From contig NZ_JAFBIV010000014.1 in NCBI RefSeq assembly GCF_021531915.1, forward strand, positions 1 through 53,271: a stretch of 53,271 nt of DNA. The letters run 5' to 3'. Positions 40,423 through 49,035 of this stretch are shown here, piece by piece (positions within the stretch are counted from its first letter, which is position 1; each line of letters opens with the position of its first letter). A program made the translations under genes and the position numbers. The notes beneath the pieces were generated by a model. The model made no database searches and was not told the origin of the DNA. It was given only the letters and a program-made list of their open reading frames with translations. Origin of the DNA: Oscillibacter valericigenes (GTDB lineage Bacteria; Bacillota; Clostridia; Oscillospirales; Oscillospiraceae).

Positions 40423-41241
40423 ATGTGGCTGTGGACCGGATGGAAATTGAGAAAAGCGCTCTGGCGTTATGGAAATGACCGGGATCTGGAAGCTGTCCTG
40501 CAGACGGACTGGGGGAAAAACCAGCTGCTGAAGGGCTTCTTCTCCGACATCGGAGAACGCCTGCACGGCGAGGAGATCACCAAGCTGCGGCAGAAGCAAG
40601 CGGAATATCTGGCGCTGCAGAACCAGATCAATCCCCACTTTCTCTATAACGCGCTGGAAGCCATCCGGACGGATGCGCTGCTGGCGGACTGCGAGGACAT
40701 TGCAGAGACCACGGAAGCACTGGCCACGTTTTTTCGCTATACCATCTCCAATGTGAAGGAATATGTGACATTCTCAGACGAATTGGACAATGCGGAAAAC
40801 TATTTCACCATCCAGCGGTGCCGCTTCGGGGACAAGATCTCCATGGAGCTGGAGTTGGAAAACGAGAAGCTGCTGGAAGCCCGGATGCCCAAGCTGATCT
40901 TGCAGCCCCTGGTGGAAAACGCAGTGTCTCACGGTCTGGAGGGCAAACTGGGGCCCGGTACCGTCCGTATCGCGGTGGAAAACAGTGACCGTACATTGTT
41001 TCTGCGGGTCCGGGATGACGGCATCGGTATGCCCGAGGAGCGGGTGGAGCAATTAAACAAGCAATTCGCTGAGGATACCGGGGCGCCCACCGGCCAGCAA
41101 AAGGGCGGTATTGCTCTGCGCAATGTCAACAGCCGCATCCGGCTGATGTTTGGCGAGAATTACGGCCTTCGTATCTTCAGCGCGGCGGGGATCGGGACGG
41201 AATGCTGTGTCACGCTGCCGCTGCTTTTCCGGGAGGAATGA
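40423..41241 (+). CDS. YesM/LytS-type histidine kinase lacking a sensor domain
   Basis: A 272-residue kinase. The His_kinase domain shows the phosphoacceptor site QNQINPHFLYNALEAI near 65, then LILQPLVENAVSHG (N box), DDGIGM (G1) and GGIALRNVNSRI (G2). Usual YesM kinases have two membrane helices, a large extracellular sensor and a HAMP domain; here only about 60 cytoplasmic residues precede the catalytic part. It must be told of the signal by another protein. It lies between the YesN-like regulator and the dead ABC protein, 6 bases before the latter. Confidence 0.9.
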   Translation: MWLWTGWKLRKALWRYGNDRDLEAVLQTDWGKNQLLKGFFSDIGERLHGEEITKLRQKQAEYLALQNQINPHFLYNALEAIRTDALLADCEDIAETTEALATFFRYTISNVKEYVTFSDELDNAENYFTIQRCRFGDKISMELELENEKLLEARMPKLILQPLVENAVSHGLEGKLGPGTVRIAVENSDRTLFLRVRDDGIGMPEERVEQLNKQFAEDTGAPTGQQKGGIALRNVNSRIRLMFGENYGLRIFSAAGIGTECCVTLPLLFREE

Positions 41242-41247
41242 CCGCCC

Positions 41248-42675
41248 ATGAAAGAGGAATTGATCCGTGTGGAGCACGGCTGCTTTCAGAGCGAGGACTG
41301 CGCGTATTACTTTGAGATCTCTGTTTCCCGGGGAGAATGTATTGGCATCTATGTGGACGATCATCTGACCTCCGGCACGGCCTATCTGGACATTTTTAAG
41401 GGCTTTTCCCACATGAAGAGCGGCAAAGCCTTTTCCTGCGGCCGCCGGGTGGGCGGGCAGGCACTGGAGCGCTGGATCCTGCAAAACAGCATGATCGTGG
41501 ATAAGTACCGGTTCGAATCCAGGGAACTGACCGTACAGGATTTTTTGCTGGCACTGGGGAAACCCGCAGACCGGAGCCAGCGGCAGATCGTTGAGCAGCG
41601 GCTGCGGAGTCCGGAGGCCGCGGCCATGATGCAACAAATGGAGCTGTGTATTCCCACGAATCTGAGTCTGGCAGAGCTTTCCATGCTGGATTATTACCGG
41701 CTCTGCGTCTTCCGGGTATGGCTCTGGAAAAGTGAGCTGCTGATCCTGGACCGGCTTACAGAAATTCTGCGTCAGAAGGATCTGGAAAAGCTGATGCAGT
41801 GTGTCCGGCTGCTGCTGGAGCAGGGAACGGCGGTCATCCTGTTCGATTTGGACGAGGCATTTATGTACCGCTGCTCCGACCGGATCGATGTCATCAAAAA
41901 CCGGAAGACCTGCTACCGGCTGTATCCGGAAGAATACGGCGAGAAACTATACGAGATCCTTGGCTGGAAGTGCCGCAGCAGCGGGATGAAACAGGTCGGG
42001 CAGTACAGCGGAGACGATCTCGTGCTGCGCGCGTCCGACCTGACATTTCCCGGAGTGCCGCCCCTGAATTTTCAGATCCGCAGCGGCGAGATCGCTTGTT
42101 TGCGAGACGAGAATTACAGCACAGCGGTGCAGCTGCGGAACTGTTTCCTGGGCGGGCAGCGCTGGCTGGCCGGTACGTTCTGCCTGAGTGGGACCGTGTA
42201 TACCCACGGGGAGCTGGCCAAATTGATCGGCACCGAGATCGGGATCCAGCTGGAAAGGCCGGACCGCCCCAATGGGGTGCTGTTTGACAATTTGACCGCC
42301 CTGGACAACCTGAGCACCTGTCTGCTTCCGAAAGCAGGCAAGCGGATCGCCGCCAGGCAGGTCACGGAAAACATCCTCTCCGAGGCATCCCGGTGGTTCC
42401 CCAGAGAGGATCTGCAAAAGCCCCTGCGGGCTTGGTCACTCCCCCAGCGCCTGCGGTTTTCTTACTACAAATGGTATCTTCTGAATCCGAAGCTGCTGAT
42501 CTGCTTTTTCCCCTTCGCCGGCCAGGAGGCAGCACATCACGAGATGATCATTGATATGCTGGTGACCTGCGCGAAGCGGGGAATGGCCATCTGGGTGATC
42601 TCTTCCGGCATTGACGCCATCTGCGAGAAAACAGAGAACCAGGAGTTTCTCAGGCGTCTGCGCTACCTCAACTGA
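41248..42675 (+). CDS. Catalytically dead RbsA/MglA-like duplicate ABC protein
   Basis: A 475-residue protein with the tandem ABC layout of the transporter ATPase at 35229 but no catalytic motifs. The first Walker A is replaced by YVDDHLTSGTAY; the LSLAELSMLDYYRLCVF segment sits at the signature helix; Walker B keeps Asp but the catalytic Glu is Arg (LLILDRLTEIL); the switch region reads FDLDEAF. In the second half GEIACLRDENYSTAVQLRN replaces Walker A. It should not hydrolyse ATP. Coupled to a sensor-less kinase, it may compete with the active ATPase for the permease and pass transporter state to the kinase. Database names for such proteins are usually just sugar ABC ATPase. Confidence 0.75.
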   Translation: MKEELIRVEHGCFQSEDCAYYFEISVSRGECIGIYVDDHLTSGTAYLDIFKGFSHMKSGKAFSCGRRVGGQALERWILQNSMIVDKYRFESRELTVQDFLLALGKPADRSQRQIVEQRLRSPEAAAMMQQMELCIPTNLSLAELSMLDYYRLCVFRVWLWKSELLILDRLTEILRQKDLEKLMQCVRLLLEQGTAVILFDLDEAFMYRCSDRIDVIKNRKTCYRLYPEEYGEKLYEILGWKCRSSGMKQVGQYSGDDLVLRASDLTFPGVPPLNFQIRSGEIACLRDENYSTAVQLRNCFLGGQRWLAGTFCLSGTVYTHGELAKLIGTEIGIQLERPDRPNGVLFDNLTALDNLSTCLLPKAGKRIAARQVTENILSEASRWFPREDLQKPLRAWSLPQRLRFSYYKWYLLNPKLLICFFPFAGQEAAHHEMIIDMLVTCAKRGMAIWVISSGIDAICEKTENQEFLRRLRYLN

Positions 42676-42681
42676 CTGCGC

Positions 42682-42727
42682 AAAAACACCGCCGAAGCCT
42701 GTTTTCAGGCTTCGGCGGTGCTTGTTT
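42682..42727. terminator. Bidirectional terminator between convergent operons
   Basis: CACCGCCGAAGCCT pairs with AGGCTTCGGCGGTG (42687-42720), with TTGTTT on the plus side and GTTTTTG on the minus side. Confidence 0.92.
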
Positions 42728-42755
42728 GCCTATATGGCTATAACGCTTCGCGATA

Positions 42756-44129
42756 TTACGGTTCGGCACACTCGCTGCCGCCGCGGGTGACCACCCGCAC
42801 CCATTTCCAGCTGTGGAGCCGGATCGTCACGGGAATGATCTTATAGAGCTGGTCCCACTTCAGCAGGAAAAACACCATCACCGGCGCCAGATTCCAGCGG
42901 AAGGCCGCCAGGGCGGACAGGGGCACAACAATGAGCCACATGCTGATGAGATTCATCTTGGCGCTAAAGGCGGTGTCTCCGCCGCCGCGGATGATGCCGT
43001 TGTCGCAGGCCACCTGATAGGATGTTCCCACGGTGGTGACGGCGATCACGGCCATAAACTGCATGGAGAGGACATGGGCACGCTCTGTCAGCGAGCCGCC
43101 GAACACCGTCAGAATCGGTTCACGCAGCAGGAAGATGGCAAGGCCCGTGAGAATGCCGATGACGGAAAACAGTACCTCCAGCGTATGCACTAGCTTCTTC
43201 AATTCCGCCCGCTTTCCGGCGCCGATGGTCTTGCCCACCACAATGCCGGATGCCGACGAAGCGCCGTATGCGACCACGGAGAGCACCTGATAGGTCTGCA
43301 CGGCGATGGCGTTGGCCGCCGTCACGTCGCCGCCCAGGTGGCCCAGAATCCCCGTCTGCACCATTTGTGCCGCACCCCACTGGGCCTGGTTGAGCAGAAC
43401 GGGAAAGGAGACCCGGATATAATCCCGGATATAACTGGTGTCGATGAAAATCAGCTTCTTCAGCGTCAGGCACAGCTGTTTCTCCCGGAACTTCAAATAA
43501 TAGATGACGATCAGCAGCTCTACACAGCGGGAAACCAGCGTGGCGATGGCCGCGCCGCGGACGCCCAGCTCCGGAAATCCAAAATTGCCGTAGATCAGCA
43601 GGTAATTCAGGCAAACATTGATGCACAGGGTGGAAAAGGAAATGATATAGCCGATGGTTACAATGCCGATGGACCGCAGGGACGCCACCAGGATACGGGT
43701 CACCGTAAAAATGATGTAAGAGAAGCAGATGATGCGGAAATACCGGACCCCTTCCGCGATCACCAGCGGTTCGTTGGACAGAAGGCCCAGCAGCTGCTGC
43801 GGCGCAAGCACGACGATCAGAAACATCAAAACCGCCATTGCGCCGCCGAAACGCAGTGCGGAACCAATGATGTGGGGGATCGGATCCAGTTTGTTTTTCC
43901 CCCAATATTGGGCGCCCAGCACCACCGCCCCCTCGCCGGCGCCCTCCACCAGCATCTGGAGCATGAACTGCACCTGGTTGCACAGGCTGACGCCGCTCAT
44001 GGCGTTCTGGCTGTACCGCCCAAGCATGACCGTATCCATCATATTGACGCTGTATGTCAGCAAATTTTGCAGTGCCAGAGAGAGTGCCAGCACAAAAAAG
44101 GTCTTATAAAACCGCTTTTCCCGTATCAT
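42756..44129 (-). CDS. MATE-family multidrug exporter
   Basis: A 457-residue transporter with twelve membrane helices in two homologous halves. The MDTVMLGRYSQNAMSGVSL segment and SSASGIVVGKTIGAGKR segment are typical MATE signatures. It probably exports a drug or metabolite using Na+ or H+. It is a single-gene unit, converging with the dead-ABC operon. The start ATG at 44129 is clear. No regulator is adjacent, and the substrate cannot be read. Confidence 0.93.
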   Translation of the reverse strand: MIREKRFYKTFFVLALSLALQNLLTYSVNMMDTVMLGRYSQNAMSGVSLCNQVQFMLQMLVEGAGEGAVVLGAQYWGKNKLDPIPHIIGSALRFGGAMAVLMFLIVVLAPQQLLGLLSNEPLVIAEGVRYFRIICFSYIIFTVTRILVASLRSIGIVTIGYIISFSTLCINVCLNYLLIYGNFGFPELGVRGAAIATLVSRCVELLIVIYYLKFREKQLCLTLKKLIFIDTSYIRDYIRVSFPVLLNQAQWGAAQMVQTGILGHLGGDVTAANAIAVQTYQVLSVVAYGASSASGIVVGKTIGAGKRAELKKLVHTLEVLFSVIGILTGLAIFLLREPILTVFGGSLTERAHVLSMQFMAVIAVTTVGTSYQVACDNGIIRGGGDTAFSAKMNLISMWLIVVPLSALAAFRWNLAPVMVFFLLKWDQLYKIIPVTIRLHSWKWVRVVTRGGSECAEP

Positions 44130-44313
44130 GGAATGTATGAACTCCTTGTTTTTCCCGCTTATTTCACGTTAAGCCGGCCGTTTCAAATATGCGCGGGACA
44201 GACACGCAAGTACCGGACATGACGGAGCGGATGATGAGGGGCAATGCCAGGACCGGCATTGCCCCTTCATTGATTTTGGTAAGTACGGCAAGTCGCCCCT
44301 TCATGTGTCGGTC

Positions 44314-47301
44314 CTACGAGATCACCAGTCTGCCGCGGCCGTTTTCTTTTGCCTGATACAGTGCCTTGTCCGACGCTTCATACAGCTGATTAAAGGTCGC
44401 ATCCGGTGCGGCGATGGCCACGCCCACAGAGATCCCCGTTCCTCCGTCTGCTCCCTTCAGCGTGATACTCACCTTATCAAAAATCTGCTGTGCCCGCTCC
44501 CGGATGACTGCCTCCGGCGTATCCATGCTGAAAAAGAGTGCCGCCGCGAACTCATCGCCGCCCATGCGGCAGGCGCGGTCCTCTTTTCGCAGGGACACAT
44601 ACAGCGTCTGTGCCACCAGGATCAGGAACTTGTCTCCGTTATGATGCCCGAATGTGTCGTTGTAATCCTTGAATTTGTCCACATCCATCATCAGCATCAT
44701 GACCTTGGATTTCCCCTCCAGGAGCTTCAGCTCCACATCGCTGCGGAATGCGGCGTGATTCAAAAGTCCCGTCAGGGAATCGCGGCGGTAGGTATCCTCC
44801 CAGTATTTCAGCCGGATCTGGGCCTTGTTCTGTTCCGCGTCCGCCAGCATCTTCATGGAATAAGTCTTGGTGATATCGGCGATAATGATCTCCGACCGTT
44901 CGGTGCGGACCGCGGAATCAAAATACACTCTGCCGAAGCAAAATACGTAGATGTCAGAGCCGTCCTTGCGGCGGAGCCTATGTTCCTGGAATACCAACGG
45001 GCTCTTGGCAAGGCAGGCATTGGTGTGGCACAGATACTCCGTACGCTCCTCTTCCGGGATCAGATCCGCCTGGAACACGGGTTTTGTCTGGATATCTTCC
45101 GACGTGTATCCCGTCAGCTTCTCGAAATTTTCATCTACAGTTACGATCCGCATGGATTCATCCAGCACATATCGGCTGTACGGGACCAGATGCACATGGT
45201 TGCCGGTTTCCACACTGTCGTCGGTGGGTTCTGTATGCGCTGCATGCCCGTTTCCGCTCTGTTCGGCCGCATCGCCGTTTGGAATCTCGACCGGTGAATT
45301 TTCCCGCAGCATCTGGAGAAACTCCGACACAATAAAGGGGTCGAACTGGCTGCCCGCGCAGCGCTTTAACTCCTCCATTGCATCGGAAGGAGACATGGCA
45401 TACCGGTACGAGCGGTTATTGGTCATGGCGTCATACGCATCCACGACCGCGATCACCCTGGACAGGAGCGGAATGCTCTCACGGCTCAGGCCGTCCGGAT
45501 AGCCCTTGCCGTCCCAGCGCTCATGATGGTGCCGGATCTCATCCGCGATCCCCCGGAGTTCATTATTACTGTTGGCAATTTCAAAACCTTTTTCCGTATG
45601 GGACCGCAGGATCTTCCACTCCTCATCCGAAAGATTGCCCGGTTTATTGAGGATCTCCAGCGGAATTCCGATCTTGCCGATATCATGCAGGAGGCAGAGC
45701 AGAGACAGCTTGCTCTGCTGGATATCCGTCAGCTCGATCCGCTTTCCCAGCTCCGCGCCCATCTGCTGGGTGCGGCGCACATGGTGCTCCGTGTCGCTGT
45801 CGCACTCCTGAAGCGCCCGGATCAAGGATGTCAGCATTTCCGAATGGATGGATTCCCGGTCCAGCAGCTTCTTTGCACGCATCGCCTTCGATGCCACAAG
45901 AATGGCCCGCAGGATATCCGGTACTTTCTCTGTGGTTGCGCTGACCGCGTACTGCATTTTGCCGGAAAAACGCTCCTTCACCTGCGCCATGCACGCCTGC
46001 ATCTCTGCTTCATTGCTGTGGCTGCACAGTGCAATGAGACTTGCTTCCAGTCCACGCACATAATAGGTCTGCTTCGGGAAGCACTGCCGCATGGTATCCG
46101 CCAGCATTTTGATCGTCTGGTTTCCCGCCTGGTTACCCATGGTGCTGTTGATCACCGACAGGCTGTTGATGTCGCAGATCGCCACCGCTGTGGGGCACGG
46201 AAACGCGTTGGGGTTGCTGCCCGCAAACAGCTGGAAGCTCTCCCAATCCTGAAAGCCTGTCAACAGATCGGTTTCCAGAGCCGCGTCTGAAAAGACAAAC
46301 AGCTGTCCCAGTCTCTGCCCTTTTTCATTCTTCAGGCTGCGGATATCACATCGCAGCGGCCGGACATCATGACCGTTTTTGATATAGCATTGCAGTGAAA
46401 AGCTGTCGTCCTCTGTCTCTGCACCCAGGGAGAGGTCGTAACAGTTCAGGAAATCCTCCAGAACAGCGCATTTTTCCGGCTGGATCCCGCCCAGCAGCGC
46501 GTCGGCTCTTTCATTGTGCAGGATCAGGTGATCATTGTAGTCAAACAGAACGATTCCCTGCCCGATATTTTCAAAAATACTGGTTTTCAGACAGTTCAGC
46601 ATGCCGTGGGTGGAGTAGTCAAAACAGCTCCAGTACAGCAGGAAGGCCGTCAGACTGTATCCGCAGATGGAGTAGTCCAGCAGGCTGTAAACACTTTCTC
46701 CCGGCCAGAACAGAAACACGCCGTTCACGGACACGATGACCAGGATCCCCAGGATCACATACTGGTACTGCGCCCGGTATTCCTTGGGGATGCTGCACAT
46801 TTTCCGGATCAGCAGGACTACGACCACCACCACCAGCGTATAGGTGAACAGAAGGTGCATGACGTAAAGCGGCCGCATCTGATAGCTGTACTTGGCAATG
46901 AGGGTATTTCTCTGGACATAGTGGATGGCAATTTCATAAAAGGGGTTGATGGCAAAGACCACGATCTCAAATATGGTATACAGAACACTCAGCCTTATGA
47001 GCGTTTTTCCTGTCCTCGTGAATTTGCCTTTCGTGAAATACACCGTAAACACCAGCAAACAGAGCAGCATGACGTCGATGGTGACAAAATAGACGCTGGA
47101 CATCACGGACATGCACAGATAGTCGTCGTTCAGGATGCTGATCAGGTAGCTGATATCCACCACGGCTGCCCCTGCGCAGGCATAGCCCAGGAAACGGCCT
47201 GTGGTCTTGTTTTTCTGAAAGGACTTGATTGCCAGAAATCCATCTACCACAGCGATCAGAATGGAAATCATCGTATAGCAATCCAAAAACGTCGCATTCA
47301 T
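44314..47301 (-). CDS. Multi-domain c-di-GMP protein: 7TM-PAS-GGDEF*-HD-GYP-PAS-GGDEF
   Basis: A 995-residue membrane protein. Residues 1-230 contain seven membrane helices; about 240-345 a PAS-like domain; about 350-495 a decayed GGDEF domain (signature replaced by GLEASL); about 505-690 an HD-GYP phosphodiesterase domain with HDIGKIGIP and HHERWDGKGYPDG intact; about 715-825 a second PAS; and about 835-995 an intact GGDEF domain (RMGGDEF). It could both break and make c-di-GMP. The second ATG at 47301 is chosen since AAAGGA lies 9 bases upstream; the first ATG at 47310 abuts that site. It is transcribed alone. Confidence 0.88.
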   Translation of the reverse strand: MNATFLDCYTMISILIAVVDGFLAIKSFQKNKTTGRFLGYACAGAAVVDISYLISILNDDYLCMSVMSSVYFVTIDVMLLCLLVFTVYFTKGKFTRTGKTLIRLSVLYTIFEIVVFAINPFYEIAIHYVQRNTLIAKYSYQMRPLYVMHLLFTYTLVVVVVVLLIRKMCSIPKEYRAQYQYVILGILVIVSVNGVFLFWPGESVYSLLDYSICGYSLTAFLLYWSCFDYSTHGMLNCLKTSIFENIGQGIVLFDYNDHLILHNERADALLGGIQPEKCAVLEDFLNCYDLSLGAETEDDSFSLQCYIKNGHDVRPLRCDIRSLKNEKGQRLGQLFVFSDAALETDLLTGFQDWESFQLFAGSNPNAFPCPTAVAICDINSLSVINSTMGNQAGNQTIKMLADTMRQCFPKQTYYVRGLEASLIALCSHSNEAEMQACMAQVKERFSGKMQYAVSATTEKVPDILRAILVASKAMRAKKLLDRESIHSEMLTSLIRALQECDSDTEHHVRRTQQMGAELGKRIELTDIQQSKLSLLCLLHDIGKIGIPLEILNKPGNLSDEEWKILRSHTEKGFEIANSNNELRGIADEIRHHHERWDGKGYPDGLSRESIPLLSRVIAVVDAYDAMTNNRSYRYAMSPSDAMEELKRCAGSQFDPFIVSEFLQMLRENSPVEIPNGDAAEQSGNGHAAHTEPTDDSVETGNHVHLVPYSRYVLDESMRIVTVDENFEKLTGYTSEDIQTKPVFQADLIPEEERTEYLCHTNACLAKSPLVFQEHRLRRKDGSDIYVFCFGRVYFDSAVRTERSEIIIADITKTYSMKMLADAEQNKAQIRLKYWEDTYRRDSLTGLLNHAAFRSDVELKLLEGKSKVMMLMMDVDKFKDYNDTFGHHNGDKFLILVAQTLYVSLRKEDRACRMGGDEFAAALFFSMDTPEAVIRERAQQIFDKVSITLKGADGGTGISVGVAIAAPDATFNQLYEASDKALYQAKENGRGRLVIS

Positions 47302-47310
47302 GCCGGTCAT

Positions 47311-47831
47311 TCCTTTCTCTTCGGCGGTATCGCTTGCCTGTTTGCGGCGACTCTAATTTCTTTATATACCATTTTTGTACATATATCAATATTATGCACA
47401 AATTTTGGCGAAAAATGTTTTTGGAAATATCAGGAGGATCAAAAAAATGCTTTTGATCCGCGCATATCATGGCCGTCCAGCAGTTGTCAGTGCGTTCGCC
47501 TGGCACAAGATCGTGATCCCTATCCGACACCAGAATGTCCTCCGTGACTCGCTGCGACGGCTGCGGAAGCGGAGACACATGGCCGCTGACCGGCTCTGGG
47601 CTGAACAGCAAGGAGATCGGGGTGTCGGCCCCGGAGCCGCCGGAAGCGGGCGAAATTCCACGACAAATGGGATAATCGGGAGAAAATATTACTGAGAGGA
47701 ATCAGATATATCGTTCCAGCTCCACGGCCAGAGCGCCTGACGCAGGACTGCCAGACAGAAGTGGAATGCCGGCGGCTTTTGGAATCGTACACAAAAAAAT
47801 GTGGCTGGCGGGCAGTGAATTTCCGCCACGT
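47311..47831. other. Gene-free divergent intergenic region
   Basis: Between divergent genes. The first 100 bases (47340-47430) are very AT-rich and hold several possible minus-strand promoter boxes for the c-di-GMP gene (such as TATATA near 47362). The rest has only short frames without ribosome sites. Confidence 0.45.
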
Positions 47832-47860
47832 TTCCATTTCCTTTTTTTGAGAGGTATGAT
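47832..47860 (+). promoter_or_regulatory. Patatin gene promoter
   Basis: TTCCAT (47832-47837) and TATGAT (47855-47860), spaced 17, 40 bases before the start codon. Confidence 0.55.
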
Positions 47861-47900
47861 ATCATAACTGTACTTGAAAATGATATTCGAGGTGGTCATC

Positions 47901-48776
47901 ATGAAAACAGGTCTGGTCCTGGAGGGTGGTGCCCTGCGGACCATCTTTTCCGCCGGTGTGTGCGATGCGTTTTTGGATGGCGGGCTGCCCATGCCGGACT
48001 ACACCATCGGCGTTTCCGCCGGTATCGCTTACGGCGTCAGCTATCTCTCCCAACAGAGCCGCCGGAATCTGAAGCTGGTGACCACTTACGCCAACGACCC
48101 CCGCTACATGAGCATGCGGAACCTGCTGGACCGCAGGAACCGCTCCTATTTCGGTCTGAAATTTGCCTACGAGACCATCCCCAACCAGCTGCTGCCCTTT
48201 GACTACGACACCTTTGAGGCCTATCCCGGCACTGTGGAGGCGGTGGTCACCAATGTGGACACCGGCAAGGCGGAGTATGTGCCTGTCCCCCGCCGGGACG
48301 CCCCTAACCTGGTGCTGGAGGCCACCTGCGCCATTCCCCTGATGTTCCCCATCATAGAGGTGGATGGCCGTCCCTATTTAGACGGCGGCTGTACCGACCC
48401 CATCCCCTGGAAGCGGGCCTTTGAGGTGGGCTGCGACCGGGTGGTGGTGATCCTGACCCGGGAGCGGGACTACCGGAAGAACGCCGACAACTCCTTCCGG
48501 ATGGTGAAAAACACCTTCCGCAAGCATCCGGAATTCGTGGAGGCCATGCGGACCCGGGCGGAACGCTACAACGCCAGCCGGGAGGAGCTCTTCGCTCTGG
48601 AGCGGGAGGGCAAGGTCCTGGTCATCGCGCCGGAGGACACCCTGGGTTGCTCCCGGACGGAAAAGGACCTGGAGATCCTGCGGGGCCTGTGGCAGGCGGG
48701 CTATTTCGCCGGCCGCCGCTGCGCGGAGGACGTGCGGACATTCTGGGCAAAAAGCAGCGAGGCCGCGTCTTGCTGA
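47901..48776 (+). CDS. Patatin-like phospholipase
   Basis: A 291-residue lipid acyl hydrolase. The oxyanion-hole glycines are in LEGGALR (residues 7-13), the nucleophile Ser in GVSAG near 42, and the catalytic Asp in DGG (YLDGGCTDP) near 161, so the Ser-Asp dyad is complete. There is no signal peptide, so it acts in the cytoplasm or at the inner membrane face, like YchK/RssA-type proteins. The start at 47901 follows GAGGTGG; an in-frame ATG at 47874 lacks a ribosome site. It stands alone. Confidence 0.92.
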   Translation: MKTGLVLEGGALRTIFSAGVCDAFLDGGLPMPDYTIGVSAGIAYGVSYLSQQSRRNLKLVTTYANDPRYMSMRNLLDRRNRSYFGLKFAYETIPNQLLPFDYDTFEAYPGTVEAVVTNVDTGKAEYVPVPRRDAPNLVLEATCAIPLMFPIIEVDGRPYLDGGCTDPIPWKRAFEVGCDRVVVILTRERDYRKNADNSFRMVKNTFRKHPEFVEAMRTRAERYNASREELFALEREGKVLVIAPEDTLGCSRTEKDLEILRGLWQAGYFAGRRCAEDVRTFWAKSSEAASC

Positions 48777-48783
48777 ATCTGTG

Positions 48784-48814
48784 AAAACGGTGCCGGAAAC
48801 GGCACCGTTTTTTT
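48784..48814 (+). terminator. Terminator after the patatin gene
   Basis: AACGGTGCC-GGAAA-CGGCACCGTT with a run of seven T. Confidence 0.93.
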
Positions 48815-48940
48815 CGCTGGTTTCCGGCAGATTTACATCCCTATTTAACAGTCTTTTGGCGTCTTCGTCATATTTCCGGTTTTTTTACGGATAATTTACT
48901 CAATTTTTTCCGAAAACCTTACATTTGTTCATTCCGCCGC

Positions 48941-48969
48941 TTCTCAATTTCAGCACAAACAGATATAAT
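48941..48969 (+). promoter_or_regulatory. Na/phosphate cotransporter promoter
   Basis: TTCTCA (48941-48946) and TATAAT (48964-48969), spaced 17. The AT-rich 100 bases upstream contain TTTAACA-like stretches that could be PhoP sites, but no clear tandem array is seen. Confidence 0.65.
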
Positions 48970-49035
48970 AAGTCTGCAACGTTTTGTTGACATTACATTT
49001 CCCCCGGCAGGGAAATTCGGATCAGGAGCATCGGC

